Source: Lachnospiraceae bacterium (GTDB lineage: Bacteria; Bacillota; Clostridia; Lachnospirales; Lachnospiraceae). From it: DNA of 64,000 bases. The translations under genes and the position numbers were made by a program. Under the pieces are notes generated by a model that made no database searches, was not told the origin of the DNA, and saw nothing but the letters and a program-made list of their open reading frames with translations. Of the stretch, positions 33,254 to 41,183 are shown piece after piece; the first letter of the stretch is position 1, and each line of letters opens with the position of its first letter. The stretch is taken from contig AP025576.1 of the NCBI GenBank assembly GCA_022845955.1, positions 6,882,001 to 6,946,000 of the forward strand. Direction: 5' to 3'.

Positions 33254-34177
33254 TCACAGGCCTTCCCCATCAAATTCCGGTATAAAACTTTCCTCCGCCG
33301 TTTCCCCTTCCTGGATGAAACCATTCTCCACCCCCATATCCAGTGCGTAATCCACAATCCTTTCATATTCCCGGGCAGTTATCCTCCGTTTCAGCTCCGG
33401 AAATGCGGATAAGTCACACACCGGGGTGTATTGGTTCATAATACTGATATATATCCTGTCCCCGTAAGTATGATACAGATAGGACAGAACTTTTTTTGAA
33501 TCTGCGGTACAGCCCGGAAGAACCAGGTGGCGTACAATAACTCCCTTTTTCATCAGGCCGCTGCTTTCGTCAAAAACCGGATCCCCTGTCTGTCTCACCA
33601 TTTCTTCTATAGCCCGGGCAGCCGTATCGAAATAATCCGGCGCATGGGAATACCGTTCTCCCAGCCGGGAGGACATATATTTCATATCCGGCAGATAAAT
33701 ATCCACCAGGCCCTCCATGCGTTTCAGCGTCTCCGTCCTCTCATAACTTCCGGTGTTATATACCACAGGGATATGCAGCCCCTGTGCTTTTGCCCGTTCC
33801 AATGCCAGGGCAATCTGGGGAACAAAATGAGTGGGCGTCACCAGATTGATATTATTTGCCTTTTTTTCCTGGAGTTCCAGGAAGATTTCCGACAGCCGTT
33901 CCCCGCTGATCACCCTGCCGGCCCTGCTTTCCGCTATATTGGTGTTCTGGCAGTATACGCACCGCAGCACACAGCCGCTGAAAAACACCGCCCCGGAACC
34001 TTCTTTCCCGGATATACACGGCTCCTCCCAGAAATGAAGTCCTGCCCTTGCCGCCATAATTTCTGCGCCCTGCCCGCAGTAGCCCCGTTTTCCGCCAAGC
34101 CGGTCCGCGTGGCAGTTCCTGGGGCACAGCGTACAGTCGGCCAATATTCTTTCATACCCTAATGTCCGATTTTCCAT
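33254..34177 (-). CDS. Radical SAM protein, PflA-like (YgiQ-unrelated, PflX type)
   Basis: 307 residues. The radical-SAM motif is C69-VLR-C73-VY-C76 in FFSGCVLRCVYCQN. An N-terminal region adds cysteines C15, C18, C22 and C34 (CTLCPRNCHADRLGGKRGYC), as in PflX/AmmeMemoRadiSam-associated activase-like proteins. The later VYNTGSYERTETLKRMEGLV, then DIYLPDMKYM, fits the radical SAM barrel. It is a cytosolic, oxygen-sensitive enzyme with unknown substrate. No pyruvate formate-lyase gene is adjacent. Confidence 0.88.
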   Translation of the reverse strand: MENRTLGYERILADCTLCPRNCHADRLGGKRGYCGQGAEIMAARAGLHFWEEPCISGKEGSGAVFFSGCVLRCVYCQNTNIAESRAGRVISGERLSEIFLELQEKKANNINLVTPTHFVPQIALALERAKAQGLHIPVVYNTGSYERTETLKRMEGLVDIYLPDMKYMSSRLGERYSHAPDYFDTAARAIEEMVRQTGDPVFDESSGLMKKGVIVRHLVLPGCTADSKKVLSYLYHTYGDRIYISIMNQYTPVCDLSAFPELKRRITAREYERIVDYALDMGVENGFIQEGETAEESFIPEFDGEGL

Positions 34178-34198
34178 CCTATTCCTTTTTTAAATACC

Positions 34199-34240
34199 TG
34201 TAACTGTTCAGTAAATGCACAGACCTGCTGAACAGTTACA
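34199..34240. repeat. Dispersed intergenic repeat, copy D (minimal)
   Basis: A 42-bp form with perfect 13-bp ends TGTAACTGTTCAG / CTGAACAGTTACA and the internal GCAGGTCTGTGCATTTACTG segment of copies A and C. It looks like an internal deletion product of the full element. Confidence 0.8.
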
Positions 34241-34327
34241 AATACCTTTACCGTTTTCTCTCCTACTTACTATACCGAATCGGAACTCCTTTTACAAGAG
34301 CACTCTGTACCTGCCGGGTAAAAATAA

Positions 34328-34400
34328 AAAAAGTTGGTACCGCCATGGACGGAAAGCAACCGGCAGCCGGAAGGAGGACCCCCGGACACCGGGGATCCTC
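34328..34400 (-). terminator. Probable terminator region of the chitinase gene
   Basis: A GC-rich hairpin GAGGACCCCGG / CCGGGGATCCTC (34375-34400, one bulge) comes 10 bases after the stop. A second CCGGCAGCCGG fold and finally AACTTTTTTTATTTTT on the minus strand follow. Confidence 0.45.
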
Positions 34401-34410
34401 TTAATGATAC

Positions 34411-35571
34411 CTATGCCCCGGCCAGGCCCGCCCGGGCGCTTTCCAGAAGCTCTCCTCCGCTGTCATGAGACAACTCCCATATTCCGACCCCGGCCAGCCC
34501 CGAATTCCTGGCAAATGCGGCTTTAGCCATTATGGAGCGTGGATTTTCATAGGAAAGAAAGGTGCCGTTCCCATACAGATAAGGAACCACTGCCCCTTCG
34601 TGGAAAAAGGAGGAAAATGCCGGATTATTCAGATATGTCCTTTTAAGACTATCGTACCCCAGGGCACGGGCTTTGGAAAAGGTACTGTATCTTCCCTCCC
34701 GTTCCGCCGCCGTCCCTTCGTAAAGATACCCGTAAAAGGGCATACCCAGCACCAGCTTATCCGCCGCTACGCCCGCGTTCAGATACGCACGGACCCCATT
34801 CTGCACACTGTTCTTATACTGGGGGCTTTCCTCCGCCGGATTGTACAGCGGCGCTCCGAAATCCGAATAGGTATCCCAGGGACCATGCATGTCGTAAGCC
34901 ATAACGAAAATATAATCCACCAGCCCGGCTACCTGCTGCGGTTCTATTTTATTCAGATAGCTGGAATTGGCTGCACCGGCAATGGTGAGATAATATTTTT
35001 TGCCGTCACGCAGAGATTGGGCATTCAGTTGGTTCCGGATAGCGGAAAGCAACAGGGTGAAATTTTGTTTGTCCTCCGGGCTGTTCGTATTCCCGGCGGG
35101 CCCCCCTGAAACCGGATATTCCCAGTCCAAATCAACTCCGTCGAATCCATGGGTGAGCAGAAAATCGAGACACCCCAAAGCAAACTGGTTCCTGCTTTCC
35201 TCCGTCGCCGCAATCGTGCTGAAATAGGTAGAATAATCCCAGCCTCCTACGGAAATCAATGTTTTTAATGCAGGATTTTTCTTTTTCAAAGCTCGAAGCT
35301 GTTCAAAATTCTTGATATCCTTTTCCGGGTTCGCCATTTCAATGGTATTTGCCGCCGGATCAATTTTGGCAAACGCATAATTCAGATGGGTGAGCTTACC
35401 CGCCGGAATGTCCGCAGGGGTATACCCTTTATCCGAAGACCAGTTCGTATAATAACCCACTACCAGATTTCCGGTATCTGTTTTTGCCGGAGCGGCCTTG
35501 GCTCCCATGCCGGTACCTGCCAGAATAAGTATGGCTGCCGCCACAAGAGAATGAATGATATGTTTTTTCAT
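34411..35571 (-). CDS. Secreted GH18 chitinase-like glycosidase
   Basis: 386 residues with a Sec signal peptide (about 1-27, ending GAKAAPA). The GH18 barrel has VVGYYTNW, the LKTLISVGGWDYS strand, and the catalytic motif GFDGVDLDWEYP (DxxDxDxE, Glu as proton donor). YIFVMAYDMHGPWD supplies the substrate-assisting Tyr/Asp, and the domain ends GVGIWELSHDSGGELLESA. It is predicted to hydrolyse chitin or related GlcNAc polymers outside the cell. No binding module or wall anchor. It is a single gene. Confidence 0.94.
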   Translation of the reverse strand: MKKHIIHSLVAAAILILAGTGMGAKAAPAKTDTGNLVVGYYTNWSSDKGYTPADIPAGKLTHLNYAFAKIDPAANTIEMANPEKDIKNFEQLRALKKKNPALKTLISVGGWDYSTYFSTIAATEESRNQFALGCLDFLLTHGFDGVDLDWEYPVSGGPAGNTNSPEDKQNFTLLLSAIRNQLNAQSLRDGKKYYLTIAGAANSSYLNKIEPQQVAGLVDYIFVMAYDMHGPWDTYSDFGAPLYNPAEESPQYKNSVQNGVRAYLNAGVAADKLVLGMPFYGYLYEGTAAEREGRYSTFSKARALGYDSLKRTYLNNPAFSSFFHEGAVVPYLYGNGTFLSYENPRSIMAKAAFARNSGLAGVGIWELSHDSGGELLESARAGLAGA

Positions 35572-35597
35572 TATATGCTTCCTTTCCGTAAATAATC

Positions 35598-35638
35598 AGG
35601 CATAAGGCGCTGTTTCTTCTCTTCAGCGCTTTATGCCT
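35598..35638. terminator. Hairpin between chitinase start and permease remnant
   Basis: AGGCATAAGGCGCT / AGCGCTTTATGCCT, 14 bp with one G-T pair and a 12-base loop. It probably terminated the operon whose last gene is now the permease remnant on the minus strand. Confidence 0.5.
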
Positions 35639-35724
35639 AATTATAAAGGGCAGTATATGAACGGTACAACACACAATATTTGGCAGTTACCCATTTTTCT
35701 GCAAAATACGCCTTCCCAACTCCC

Positions 35725-36000
35725 CTATCCCTTAACGCTGCCGGCCGTCAGGCCCGTCACAAAGAACTTCTGGCAGAAAATAAAAATGAGCAGGACAGGC
35801 AGCAGGCAGAGCACGGAGAGGGCAAATACATATCCCCACTGGGTAAACTGATGCTGGCCGAAGAAACCGGATATGGCAACGGGAAGTGTCCTTTTCATAT
35901 TGTCATCAATTACCGTATTTGCAAGGGGAATTCTTCCCAGGCCGTAAGGAAATTAAAAATGGAAACCGATGCGATGCCAGGTCTCATTCCTGCCTCTTTT
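35725..36000 (-). pseudogene. C-terminal remnant of a sugar ABC permease (LplC/MalG type)
   Basis: Read on the minus strand, MRPGIASVSIFNFLTAWEEF is the conserved EAA-loop-proximal part of binding-protein-dependent sugar permeases. A one-base deletion in a C run (TTCCCCTTG) shifts the frame, after which PLANTVIDDNMKRTLPVAIS continues to a normal end, FFVTGLTAGSVKG and TAG at 35725. Everything upstream of about 36000 is gone, replaced by the AT-rich leader of the methyltransferase gene. The remnant of about 90 codons is not functional and has no partner permease nearby. Confidence 0.85.
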
Positions 36001-36119
36001 TAAATAGAAAAAAATTGACAATGTTACGATATTATTCTACACTGAATACGTCCTGGTTCTCCCACAATGATAATGATTACAGAATAAATAAAGCAAGAAA
36101 ACAATACGGAGGAAATAAA

Positions 36120-36917
36120 ATGAGCTATTTTCAAGAAAATAAAGCGGCCTGGGAAGAAGCCTTTGAGCACCGCCATCCCGGCTGGGGAGAAACAAACCAT
36201 GAGAAGCTGTCCGACGAAGGGCTTCCCTTCTTCTGCCCTGATGCGGCTAAGGAACTCACTGCAATAGATTTCAACGGCAAAACCATTGCCCAATTCTGCT
36301 GTAACAATGGACGTGAACTGCTGTCTCTGATGCGCCTCGGCGCAAAAGCGGGATTTGGATTTGACATTGCTGAAAATATTATAAACCAGGCTGTTGATAC
36401 TGCCAAAAAGGCCGGAATTGACAACTGCCGGTTCACCGCCTGCAATATCCTGGACATTCCGGAACAATATCACAGCTCCTTTGATTTTGTTATGTTTACA
36501 ATCGGAGCCATCACATGGTTTGAGGATTTGAACGAACTTTTTCAAAAAGTGTCCCTCTGCCTGAAGCCCGGAGGCATCCTGTTCATCAACGATTTTCATC
36601 CGATTATGAACATGCTGCCTATGCCCGGAGAACCTGTGTTTGATGAGAACCATCTTAACCGGATTGCCTATTCCTATTTCAGGAAGGAGCCATGGATTGA
36701 AAATGAGGGGATGGGATACATGTCCGAACAGTATGACTCAAAAACCTTCACCAGCTTCTCCCACACCATGTCAGCTATAATCAATGCCGTAAGCAATGCC
36801 GGGCTGCATGTTGTCAAGTTGAATGAATATGATTATGACATCGGTTTATCCGAGGTATATGATAAAAAAGGATTCCCGTTGTCTTATCTTTTGACCGCGG
36901 AAAAAATAATTAAATAG
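36120..36917 (+). CDS. Class I SAM-dependent methyltransferase
   Basis: 265 residues from ATG 36120 (MSYFQENKAAWEEAFEHRHP), preceded by GGAGG. A longer upstream frame lacks a ribosome site. The SAM-binding region is TIAQFCCNNGRELLSLMRLG then FGFDIAENII, with the post-motif LKPGGILFINDFHPI. The N-terminal WEEAFEHRHPGWGE pattern is shared by Firmicute small-molecule methyltransferases. The acceptor is unknown. A clear terminator follows. Confidence 0.9.
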   Translation: MSYFQENKAAWEEAFEHRHPGWGETNHEKLSDEGLPFFCPDAAKELTAIDFNGKTIAQFCCNNGRELLSLMRLGAKAGFGFDIAENIINQAVDTAKKAGIDNCRFTACNILDIPEQYHSSFDFVMFTIGAITWFEDLNELFQKVSLCLKPGGILFINDFHPIMNMLPMPGEPVFDENHLNRIAYSYFRKEPWIENEGMGYMSEQYDSKTFTSFSHTMSAIINAVSNAGLHVVKLNEYDYDIGLSEVYDKKGFPLSYLLTAEKIIK

Positions 36918-36927
36918 AATTAACCTG

Positions 36928-36960
36928 GAAAAATACGCCTTCTGTATAGGGGCGTATTTT
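36928..36960 (+). terminator. Rho-independent terminator of the methyltransferase gene
   Basis: Perfect 11-bp stem AAAAATACGCC / GGCGTATTTTT with an 11-base loop and trailing TTTTTATT. Confidence 0.85.
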
Positions 36961-37193
36961 TATTACTGTAAGATATTTGACTTGGTCACAAGGAGGACCT
37001 GCAGAACGCAGCATCGATTATTTTCACATATTCCGCTGACGTATACCGCATCCTCTTTAACAGTTCCGACAAGTCCGGCCTGTTACCATTCTCTTTCCGG
37101 TACGTAAAAAATACGTCAGACCATTTCGTTTCACGAAACCATCCAACGCAATCCCTGTTACCAGTCGTGGCTGTTATCCATATATACAAACAA
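36961..37193. other. Spacer between methyltransferase terminator and SRP RNA
   Basis: A 67-codon minus-strand frame (36986-37189) crosses it but has no ribosome site and begins at the SRP RNA 3' end, so it is not called. GTTTCGTGAAAC forms a small hairpin near 37130. Nothing else is supported. Confidence 0.4.
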
Positions 37194-37459
37194 AGACCGT
37201 GCGTCCTGCTTCGAACACAAACCCATATGCGTTACCTTTACAGTTAACTCCGCCAGGCACCCTCACGGCACACGGAAAATTCTGCTTAGTGCTGCTTTGT
37301 TCCCAACCTGACACGGTTCGCAGACATCCGTTGCGTAAGACCCAAACTTCAACGCCACTTATAAAGGGCAGCCACACAAGCACAAGCCCTCGGCCGGACA
37401 TCACCCCTGCTATAGCGGATTTCAGGTACAAGGGACCGCTAATCCCCCGGCTGCACGGT
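37194..37459 (-). ncRNA. ffs: Signal recognition particle RNA, large Firmicute type
   Basis: About 266 bases on the minus strand. The 5' part reads CCGTGCAGCCGGGGGATTAG, then CGGTCCCTTGTACC and AATCCGCTATAGCAGGGGTG, the Alu-domain signature shared with B. subtilis scRNA. Farther on come GGCGTTGAAGTTTGGGTCTT, ACGCAACGG and the S-domain arm ACCGTGTCAGGTTGGGAACA, AAGCAGC, then GTGCCGTGAGGGTGCCTGGC and a closing GGACGCACGGT that pairs with the 5' end. The apical loop differs slightly from the usual GGTCCGGAAGGAAGC. It scaffolds Ffh for membrane targeting. The 3' end is followed by TCTTTGTTTGT. Confidence 0.95.
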
Positions 37460-37465
37460 TTAATT

Positions 37466-37494
37466 AGTATACTTTTTTTTAAACAATTTGTCAA
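37466..37494 (-). promoter_or_regulatory. SRP RNA promoter
   Basis: Minus strand TTGACA (37494-37489), 17 bases, TATACT (37471-37466), seven bases before the RNA 5' end. The adjacent upstream 28 bases are A/T-rich (UP-element-like) and are the sequence duplicated around the insertion element. Confidence 0.9.
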
Positions 37495-37521
37495 TCCTTT
37501 AAAGTTATTATAAAAATGTAA
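37494..37521. repeat. 28-bp direct repeat, left copy (insertion element flank)
   Basis: Starts ATCCTTTAAAGTTATTATAA and continues AAATGTAA. The identical 28 bases recur at 39377-39404. Confidence 0.9.
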
Positions 37522-37643
37522 TATGAACCATTTATGATAATGTCCTTATATACCCCAAGCGAAAATGTCCCAACTATGGTATACTAACTCCTGCTTATTT
37601 ATTACGACAGGAGGAATTTATTATTAGAAAGGTTATACTTACA

Positions 37644-39032
37644 ATGGATGAACTGAAGAAATATGAAGTGATCAAAGGCCTGGCTGATCACCCTCAGCCT
37701 AACAAAGAAAGAGCTGCACTTACACTGGGGTGCACAATCAGGCACATCAACCGTATGCTCGCCGGATACAAAACATATGGAAAAGTATACTTCGTACATG
37801 GAAACAAAGGACGTCAACCAGCCAATACCATTCAAAATGACGTAAAGATTACTATTATTGATCTTTACCGCAGTAAATACTATGATGCCAACTTTACACA
37901 CTTTACAGAATTACTTGACAGGCACGAAGGTATTTCTCTGTCTGTCTCCTCAGTTTCTAAAATTTTAGAATCAGAATACATTCTCTCACCTAAGGTCACT
38001 CGTGCAAAACACAAACGTATCATAAAACATTTGAAGGATTTAAAGAAAGCTGCCAAAACACAAACGGAAGCTGATGCCATCCAAACCAATCTTGTAGCTG
38101 CCCAAGATGCCCATACCAGACGTCCCAGAGCCGCCTACTTTGGAGAACTGCTTCAGATGGATGCGACTTCATATGAATGGATTCCTGGTAGCATTTGGCA
38201 CCTTCATCTTGCTATTGATGATGCCACTGGCAGAATTGTTGGTGCATGGTTCGATACACAGGAAACTCTGAATGGTTACTACCATGTATTCCAACAGATT
38301 TTGACCGATTACGGCATTCCTTATAAGTTCTTTACTGATCGCCGTACTGTGTTTACCTATAAAAAGAAAAATTCCCCATCTCTCGATGAGGATACCTATA
38401 CACAGTTTGCCTATGCCTGCCACCAGCTTGGTGTTGAATTAGAATCCAGCAGTATTCCACAGGCAAAAGGCCGTGTAGAACGTTTCAATCAAACTTTACA
38501 GTCGAGACTCCCAATTGAGTTAAGACTCGCGGGAATCACGACCATAGAAGCTGCTAACGAATTCCTCAACCTCCAAGTAAAAGAATTCAATGCGAAGTTT
38601 TCACTTCCTTTCAATACTATCAAATCTGTGTTTGAAGAGCAACCCTCAAACGAAAAAATAAATCTTACACTGGCAACTTTGTGTGAAAGAACTGTCGATA
38701 CCGGACACTGTCTCAGACACAGTAACAGCTACTATAAGATGCTTGATAAGAACGGTCTGCAGGTACATTACCGGAAAGGAACCAGGACCATGTTTATCCA
38801 GGCTTTTGATGGCAAAAAGTATTGTTGTGTCAATGATGCCGATATCTATGCATTGGAAGCTATTCCTGAACACGAAGCCAAATCCAAAAATTTAGATTTA
38901 GACTACAAAGAGCCAAAACCGAAAAAGAAATACATTCCTCCAATGAATCATCCCTGGCGAAAATCTATCTTTCATAAGTTCGTCCAAAAACAGGAACACC
39001 ATTGGGACGACGAAGAAAAAGCATCTGCATAA
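37644..39032 (+). CDS. ISNCY-family DDE transposase
   Basis: 462 residues. An N-terminal helix-turn-helix region (about 5-120, LADHPQPNKERAALTLGCTI and later SLSVSSVSKILESEYIL) precedes an RNase-H-like DDE core with D173 (LLQMDATSYEW), D232 (KFFTDRRTVFTY) and E279 (QAKGRVERFNQTLQSRLP). A C-terminal basic tail follows (about 430-455). Length and motif spacing fit the ISDde6/ISLbi-like ISNCY transposases. No frameshift or internal stop, so it looks functional. Confidence 0.92.
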   Translation: MDELKKYEVIKGLADHPQPNKERAALTLGCTIRHINRMLAGYKTYGKVYFVHGNKGRQPANTIQNDVKITIIDLYRSKYYDANFTHFTELLDRHEGISLSVSSVSKILESEYILSPKVTRAKHKRIIKHLKDLKKAAKTQTEADAIQTNLVAAQDAHTRRPRAAYFGELLQMDATSYEWIPGSIWHLHLAIDDATGRIVGAWFDTQETLNGYYHVFQQILTDYGIPYKFFTDRRTVFTYKKKNSPSLDEDTYTQFAYACHQLGVELESSSIPQAKGRVERFNQTLQSRLPIELRLAGITTIEAANEFLNLQVKEFNAKFSLPFNTIKSVFEEQPSNEKINLTLATLCERTVDTGHCLRHSNSYYKMLDKNGLQVHYRKGTRTMFIQAFDGKKYCCVNDADIYALEAIPEHEAKSKNLDLDYKEPKPKKKYIPPMNHPWRKSIFHKFVQKQEHHWDDEEKASA

Positions 39033-39035
39033 TAA

Positions 39036-39340
39036 TCGAAGCGGAATCGTTGTCAAGTGAACCGTGGAATAATGGGGCAAAGTCCCTTTATACCGGGAAA
39101 GTTTTTGACAAAAGATTCACGGATTACCCTCATGACCAGGAAAGGAACTTTGTTCCTTTCCCTGCCTTCCCGGCGAGGGTTAATGGGTCAAGGGACTAGT
39201 CCCCTGCAGGTACATAGGGCAGAGCCCTATGCCCCGGAGGGTGTACTTGTGGTATCAAAAAATAATAATCAATCCAACAGTCTTTATAGACCATGCTTTA
39301 TTTTGTTTTAAAAAGCCCCAGCAATTACCGGGGCTAATGT
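39036..39340 (+). other. Structured non-coding tail of the insertion sequence
   Basis: No supported frame. A series of short hairpins follows the transposase stop: GGGGCAAAGTCCC, GGAAAGGAACTTTGTTCCTTTCC-like (39139-39160), AGGGACTAGTCCCCT (near 39191-39205) and CATAGGGCAGAGCCCTATG (near 39212-39230). An AGCCCC-N10-GGGGCT terminator-like stem (about 39312-39334) comes last. It could be a structured 3' UTR or transposon end signals. Confidence 0.5.
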
Positions 39341-39376
39341 TTCACTTATTTTGGGACATTTTCAAAAACGCTTGAC

Positions 39377-39404
39377 ATCCTTTAAAGTTATTATAAAAAT
39401 GTAA
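39377..39404. repeat. 28-bp direct repeat, right copy
   Basis: Identical to 37494-37521. The preceding bases CTTGAC also resemble the sequence next to the left copy's -35 box only by chance. Confidence 0.9.
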
Positions 39405-39415
39405 AAAAATTAGCG

Positions 39416-39456
39416 GTAACAGTTCAGACGGTACAAAGGGCCGTCTGAACTGTTAC
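39416..39456 (-). repeat. Dispersed intergenic repeat, copy E, acting as terminator
   Basis: Perfect 16-bp arms GTAACAGTTCAGACGG / CCGTCTGAACTGTTAC with a 9-base loop. On the minus strand it starts 3 bases after the Rpn gene stop and runs into CGCTAATTTTTTT, so it should work as a Rho-independent terminator. Confidence 0.85.
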
Positions 39457-39458
39457 AT

Positions 39459-40373
39459 TTAGCGTGTAGAATTAACATTATTCATATATTTATCCATTAA
39501 CCTTTCCGCATCTTTTTCCGGCAGATTAAACCTGATAATCAGTTTTTTAATAATCTGCACCTTGCTTTTCCCTTCTTCCATGTTATCAAGAATAAATATT
39601 CCAATGCATTCTTCTTTACCTTTCTCTATCCCTTTCTCTATACCTTCTTCTAATCCTTTCTCCATCCCCTTATTGAACCCATTTTCCATTGCCTCTTGCC
39701 GTACATATTTTTCCCTTGCCGCCTGGTCACGCATGTCTTTCAGATACGCTTCATAATGGGCGCGCAGTCTTTTTCCCAGACTCATAAGCTTCACCTCACG
39801 TACTGCTTCGCAAATCCCTGCATTTTTCGTTTTTATCATATCCAGATACTCCTCCGTTTCGGCATTGAACAGCCGTATCCAGTCATCAACACGGTTCTGC
39901 CCTGCAAGCTTCTTTTTCAATTCAATCGTATGTATCTCAAACATGTTTGAAAACAGATTTCCCTCCGCATCTGTCAACCGGTAAATGCTGTGGTATTCCG
40001 GCCTGCCGTTCAGGTTAAAATCCAATATACTTATCCCGATACAAGGCCTGAGGCAGGTATAATCATTCCCCATGTGTAAATCTGCCGTGTATAGCTTTGA
40101 CAGATAAAAGATCTGCCTTTTATCCCAGTCGGCACTGACCTTTACCTGGATTTCGATATTAATTTTCGTATCGTCATTCAGTTCAATCAGCACATCCAGT
40201 ATCCCCAGCTTTTGGTTCCGATACCTTTTCCATAAAAAAGTATTCAGCAGCCGGGATGAGCGGATTGTTTCCGGCGGTATATCCAGTACATCGCTCAAAA
40301 AATGCCTGCGTACTACTTCATTCCGGAAAAGTTCCTTCATGCAGTAGTCATATTTTGGTGATACAATTTTCAT
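39459..40373 (-). CDS. Rpn-family PD-(D/E)XK nuclease (recombination-promoting/transposase-like)
   Basis: 304 residues. It opens MKIVSPKYDYCMKELFRNEV, the usual start of the PDDEXK_2/Rpn group. The nuclease core is KLGILDVLIELNDDTKINIE, IQVK: the Asp of LDV and the E-x-Q of IEIQ fit the D/ExQ active site. The C-terminus is a charged helical stretch with a repeated GxxKGxxxGxEKG pattern (FNKGMEKGLEEGIEKGIEKG), as in many relatives. These nucleases promote RecA-independent recombination or counter phage. It is a single gene beside the insertion element. Confidence 0.9.
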   Translation of the reverse strand: MKIVSPKYDYCMKELFRNEVVRRHFLSDVLDIPPETIRSSRLLNTFLWKRYRNQKLGILDVLIELNDDTKINIEIQVKVSADWDKRQIFYLSKLYTADLHMGNDYTCLRPCIGISILDFNLNGRPEYHSIYRLTDAEGNLFSNMFEIHTIELKKKLAGQNRVDDWIRLFNAETEEYLDMIKTKNAGICEAVREVKLMSLGKRLRAHYEAYLKDMRDQAAREKYVRQEAMENGFNKGMEKGLEEGIEKGIEKGKEECIGIFILDNMEEGKSKVQIIKKLIIRFNLPEKDAERLMDKYMNNVNSTR

Positions 40374-40840
40374 TTTTACGTCCTTTCCGATACGGAAAGG
40401 ACAGGCAGAATGTTCTTTTTCTGCATCAGTTACGTCACCTGTTGCTTTCTGCTTTTATTATACGCAAACTCTCCGTATCTATCAATATTTTTTTGTAATG
40501 AAGCGAAACTTTTGGCGAAATGCCGTTTGAATATAATGATATATGAAATACGTATTGGAAAGTGAATTTTACGATGTGTTAACTATATCAGAAACACTTA
40601 ATTTTTACAAGTCAGGATTTTTTCTGCGATAAAACAAGAGATAGCAAAAGCAACATGACAATTAGTTGTCATGTTAGTTATGCTATTCTATGATTAGCTC
40701 CCGGAATCCTGTGCCCGGCAAACAAAGTTCACCAGTACCTTAAACTTTGTAAAGGAAACTGCCATGCCTGGTTTAACAGGCAGCACCATAAAATAAGACG
40801 TAAAGATTCCTGGAGTAATTACATCCATAAGGAGGAAAAT
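40374..40840. other. Intergenic region, no gene called
   Basis: Contains a perfect 10-bp hairpin AACATGACAA-TTAG-TTGTCATGTT (40652-40675). A 157-codon minus-strand frame (40694-41167) is the antisense of the DUF3795-like gene and is not called. AAGGAGG at 40829-40835 belongs to the next gene. Confidence 0.45.
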
Positions 40841-41137
40841 ATGGCTAATACACTTGCATTTACCGAAATCGTTGATTCCCGGTGCGGCCTGCACTGCACC
40901 GGCTGTTCCTGGAAGGAGTCCCACGGATGCGGAGGATGTATCCCCACTAACGGTAACCCGTTCCATGGGGAATGTCCCGTTGCCGCCTGCTGCCAGGAGC
41001 AGGGTTTTGTCCATTGCGGACAGTGCCCCCGGATCCCCTGCGATCTGCTTACACGCTATTCCTGCGATGAAGAAAATGGGGATCTCCCTGTCGGGGCACG
41101 TATCGAACAATGTAAAAAGTGGGCAGGAAATACATAA
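40841..41137 (+). CDS. Cysteine-rich DUF3795-like protein
   Basis: 98 residues with AAGGAGG before the ATG. Ten or more cysteines are arranged as CGLHCTGCSWKESHGCGGC, then CPVAACCQEQGFVHCGQCPR and CDLLTRYSC, the pattern of DUF3795 proteins, which probably bind metal or zinc. It ends ARIEQCKKWAGNT, as usual for the family. Function is unknown. It is a single plus-strand gene. Confidence 0.85.
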   Translation: MANTLAFTEIVDSRCGLHCTGCSWKESHGCGGCIPTNGNPFHGECPVAACCQEQGFVHCGQCPRIPCDLLTRYSCDEENGDLPVGARIEQCKKWAGNT

Positions 41138-41183
41138 AGACAGGAAAAATGGCGCCGTAATTTGCAAAAGGAGGAGATCCGGG

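Larger units (their letters stand above)
37522..39376 (+). mobile_element. ISNCY-type insertion sequence
   Basis: About 1.85 kb between two identical 28-bp direct repeats, containing one transposase gene and a non-coding tail. Subterminal inverted sequence is visible: AAGCGAAAATGTCCC near the left end and AAGCG-N5-GAAAATGTCCC on the complement of the right end. Exact tips are uncertain because the inverted bases do not abut the direct repeats, and the left 30 bases may be outside the element. The transposase appears intact, so the element may be active. Confidence 0.8.

Noticed and set aside
33254..34177. Radical SAM protein considered as the maturase for the sulfatase
   Set aside because: It has the PflA/PflX-type layout with N-terminal cysteines, not the CxxxCxxC plus SPASM C-terminal cysteines of sulfatase-maturating enzymes.
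36986..37189. 67-codon minus-strand frame after the SRP RNA
   Set aside because: Starts in the SRP RNA 3' end without a ribosome site and matches nothing recognised.
40694..41167. 157-codon minus-strand frame over the DUF3795-like gene
   Set aside because: Antisense of a Cys-rich coding gene with clear ribosome site and family pattern; the frame itself has no supported start.
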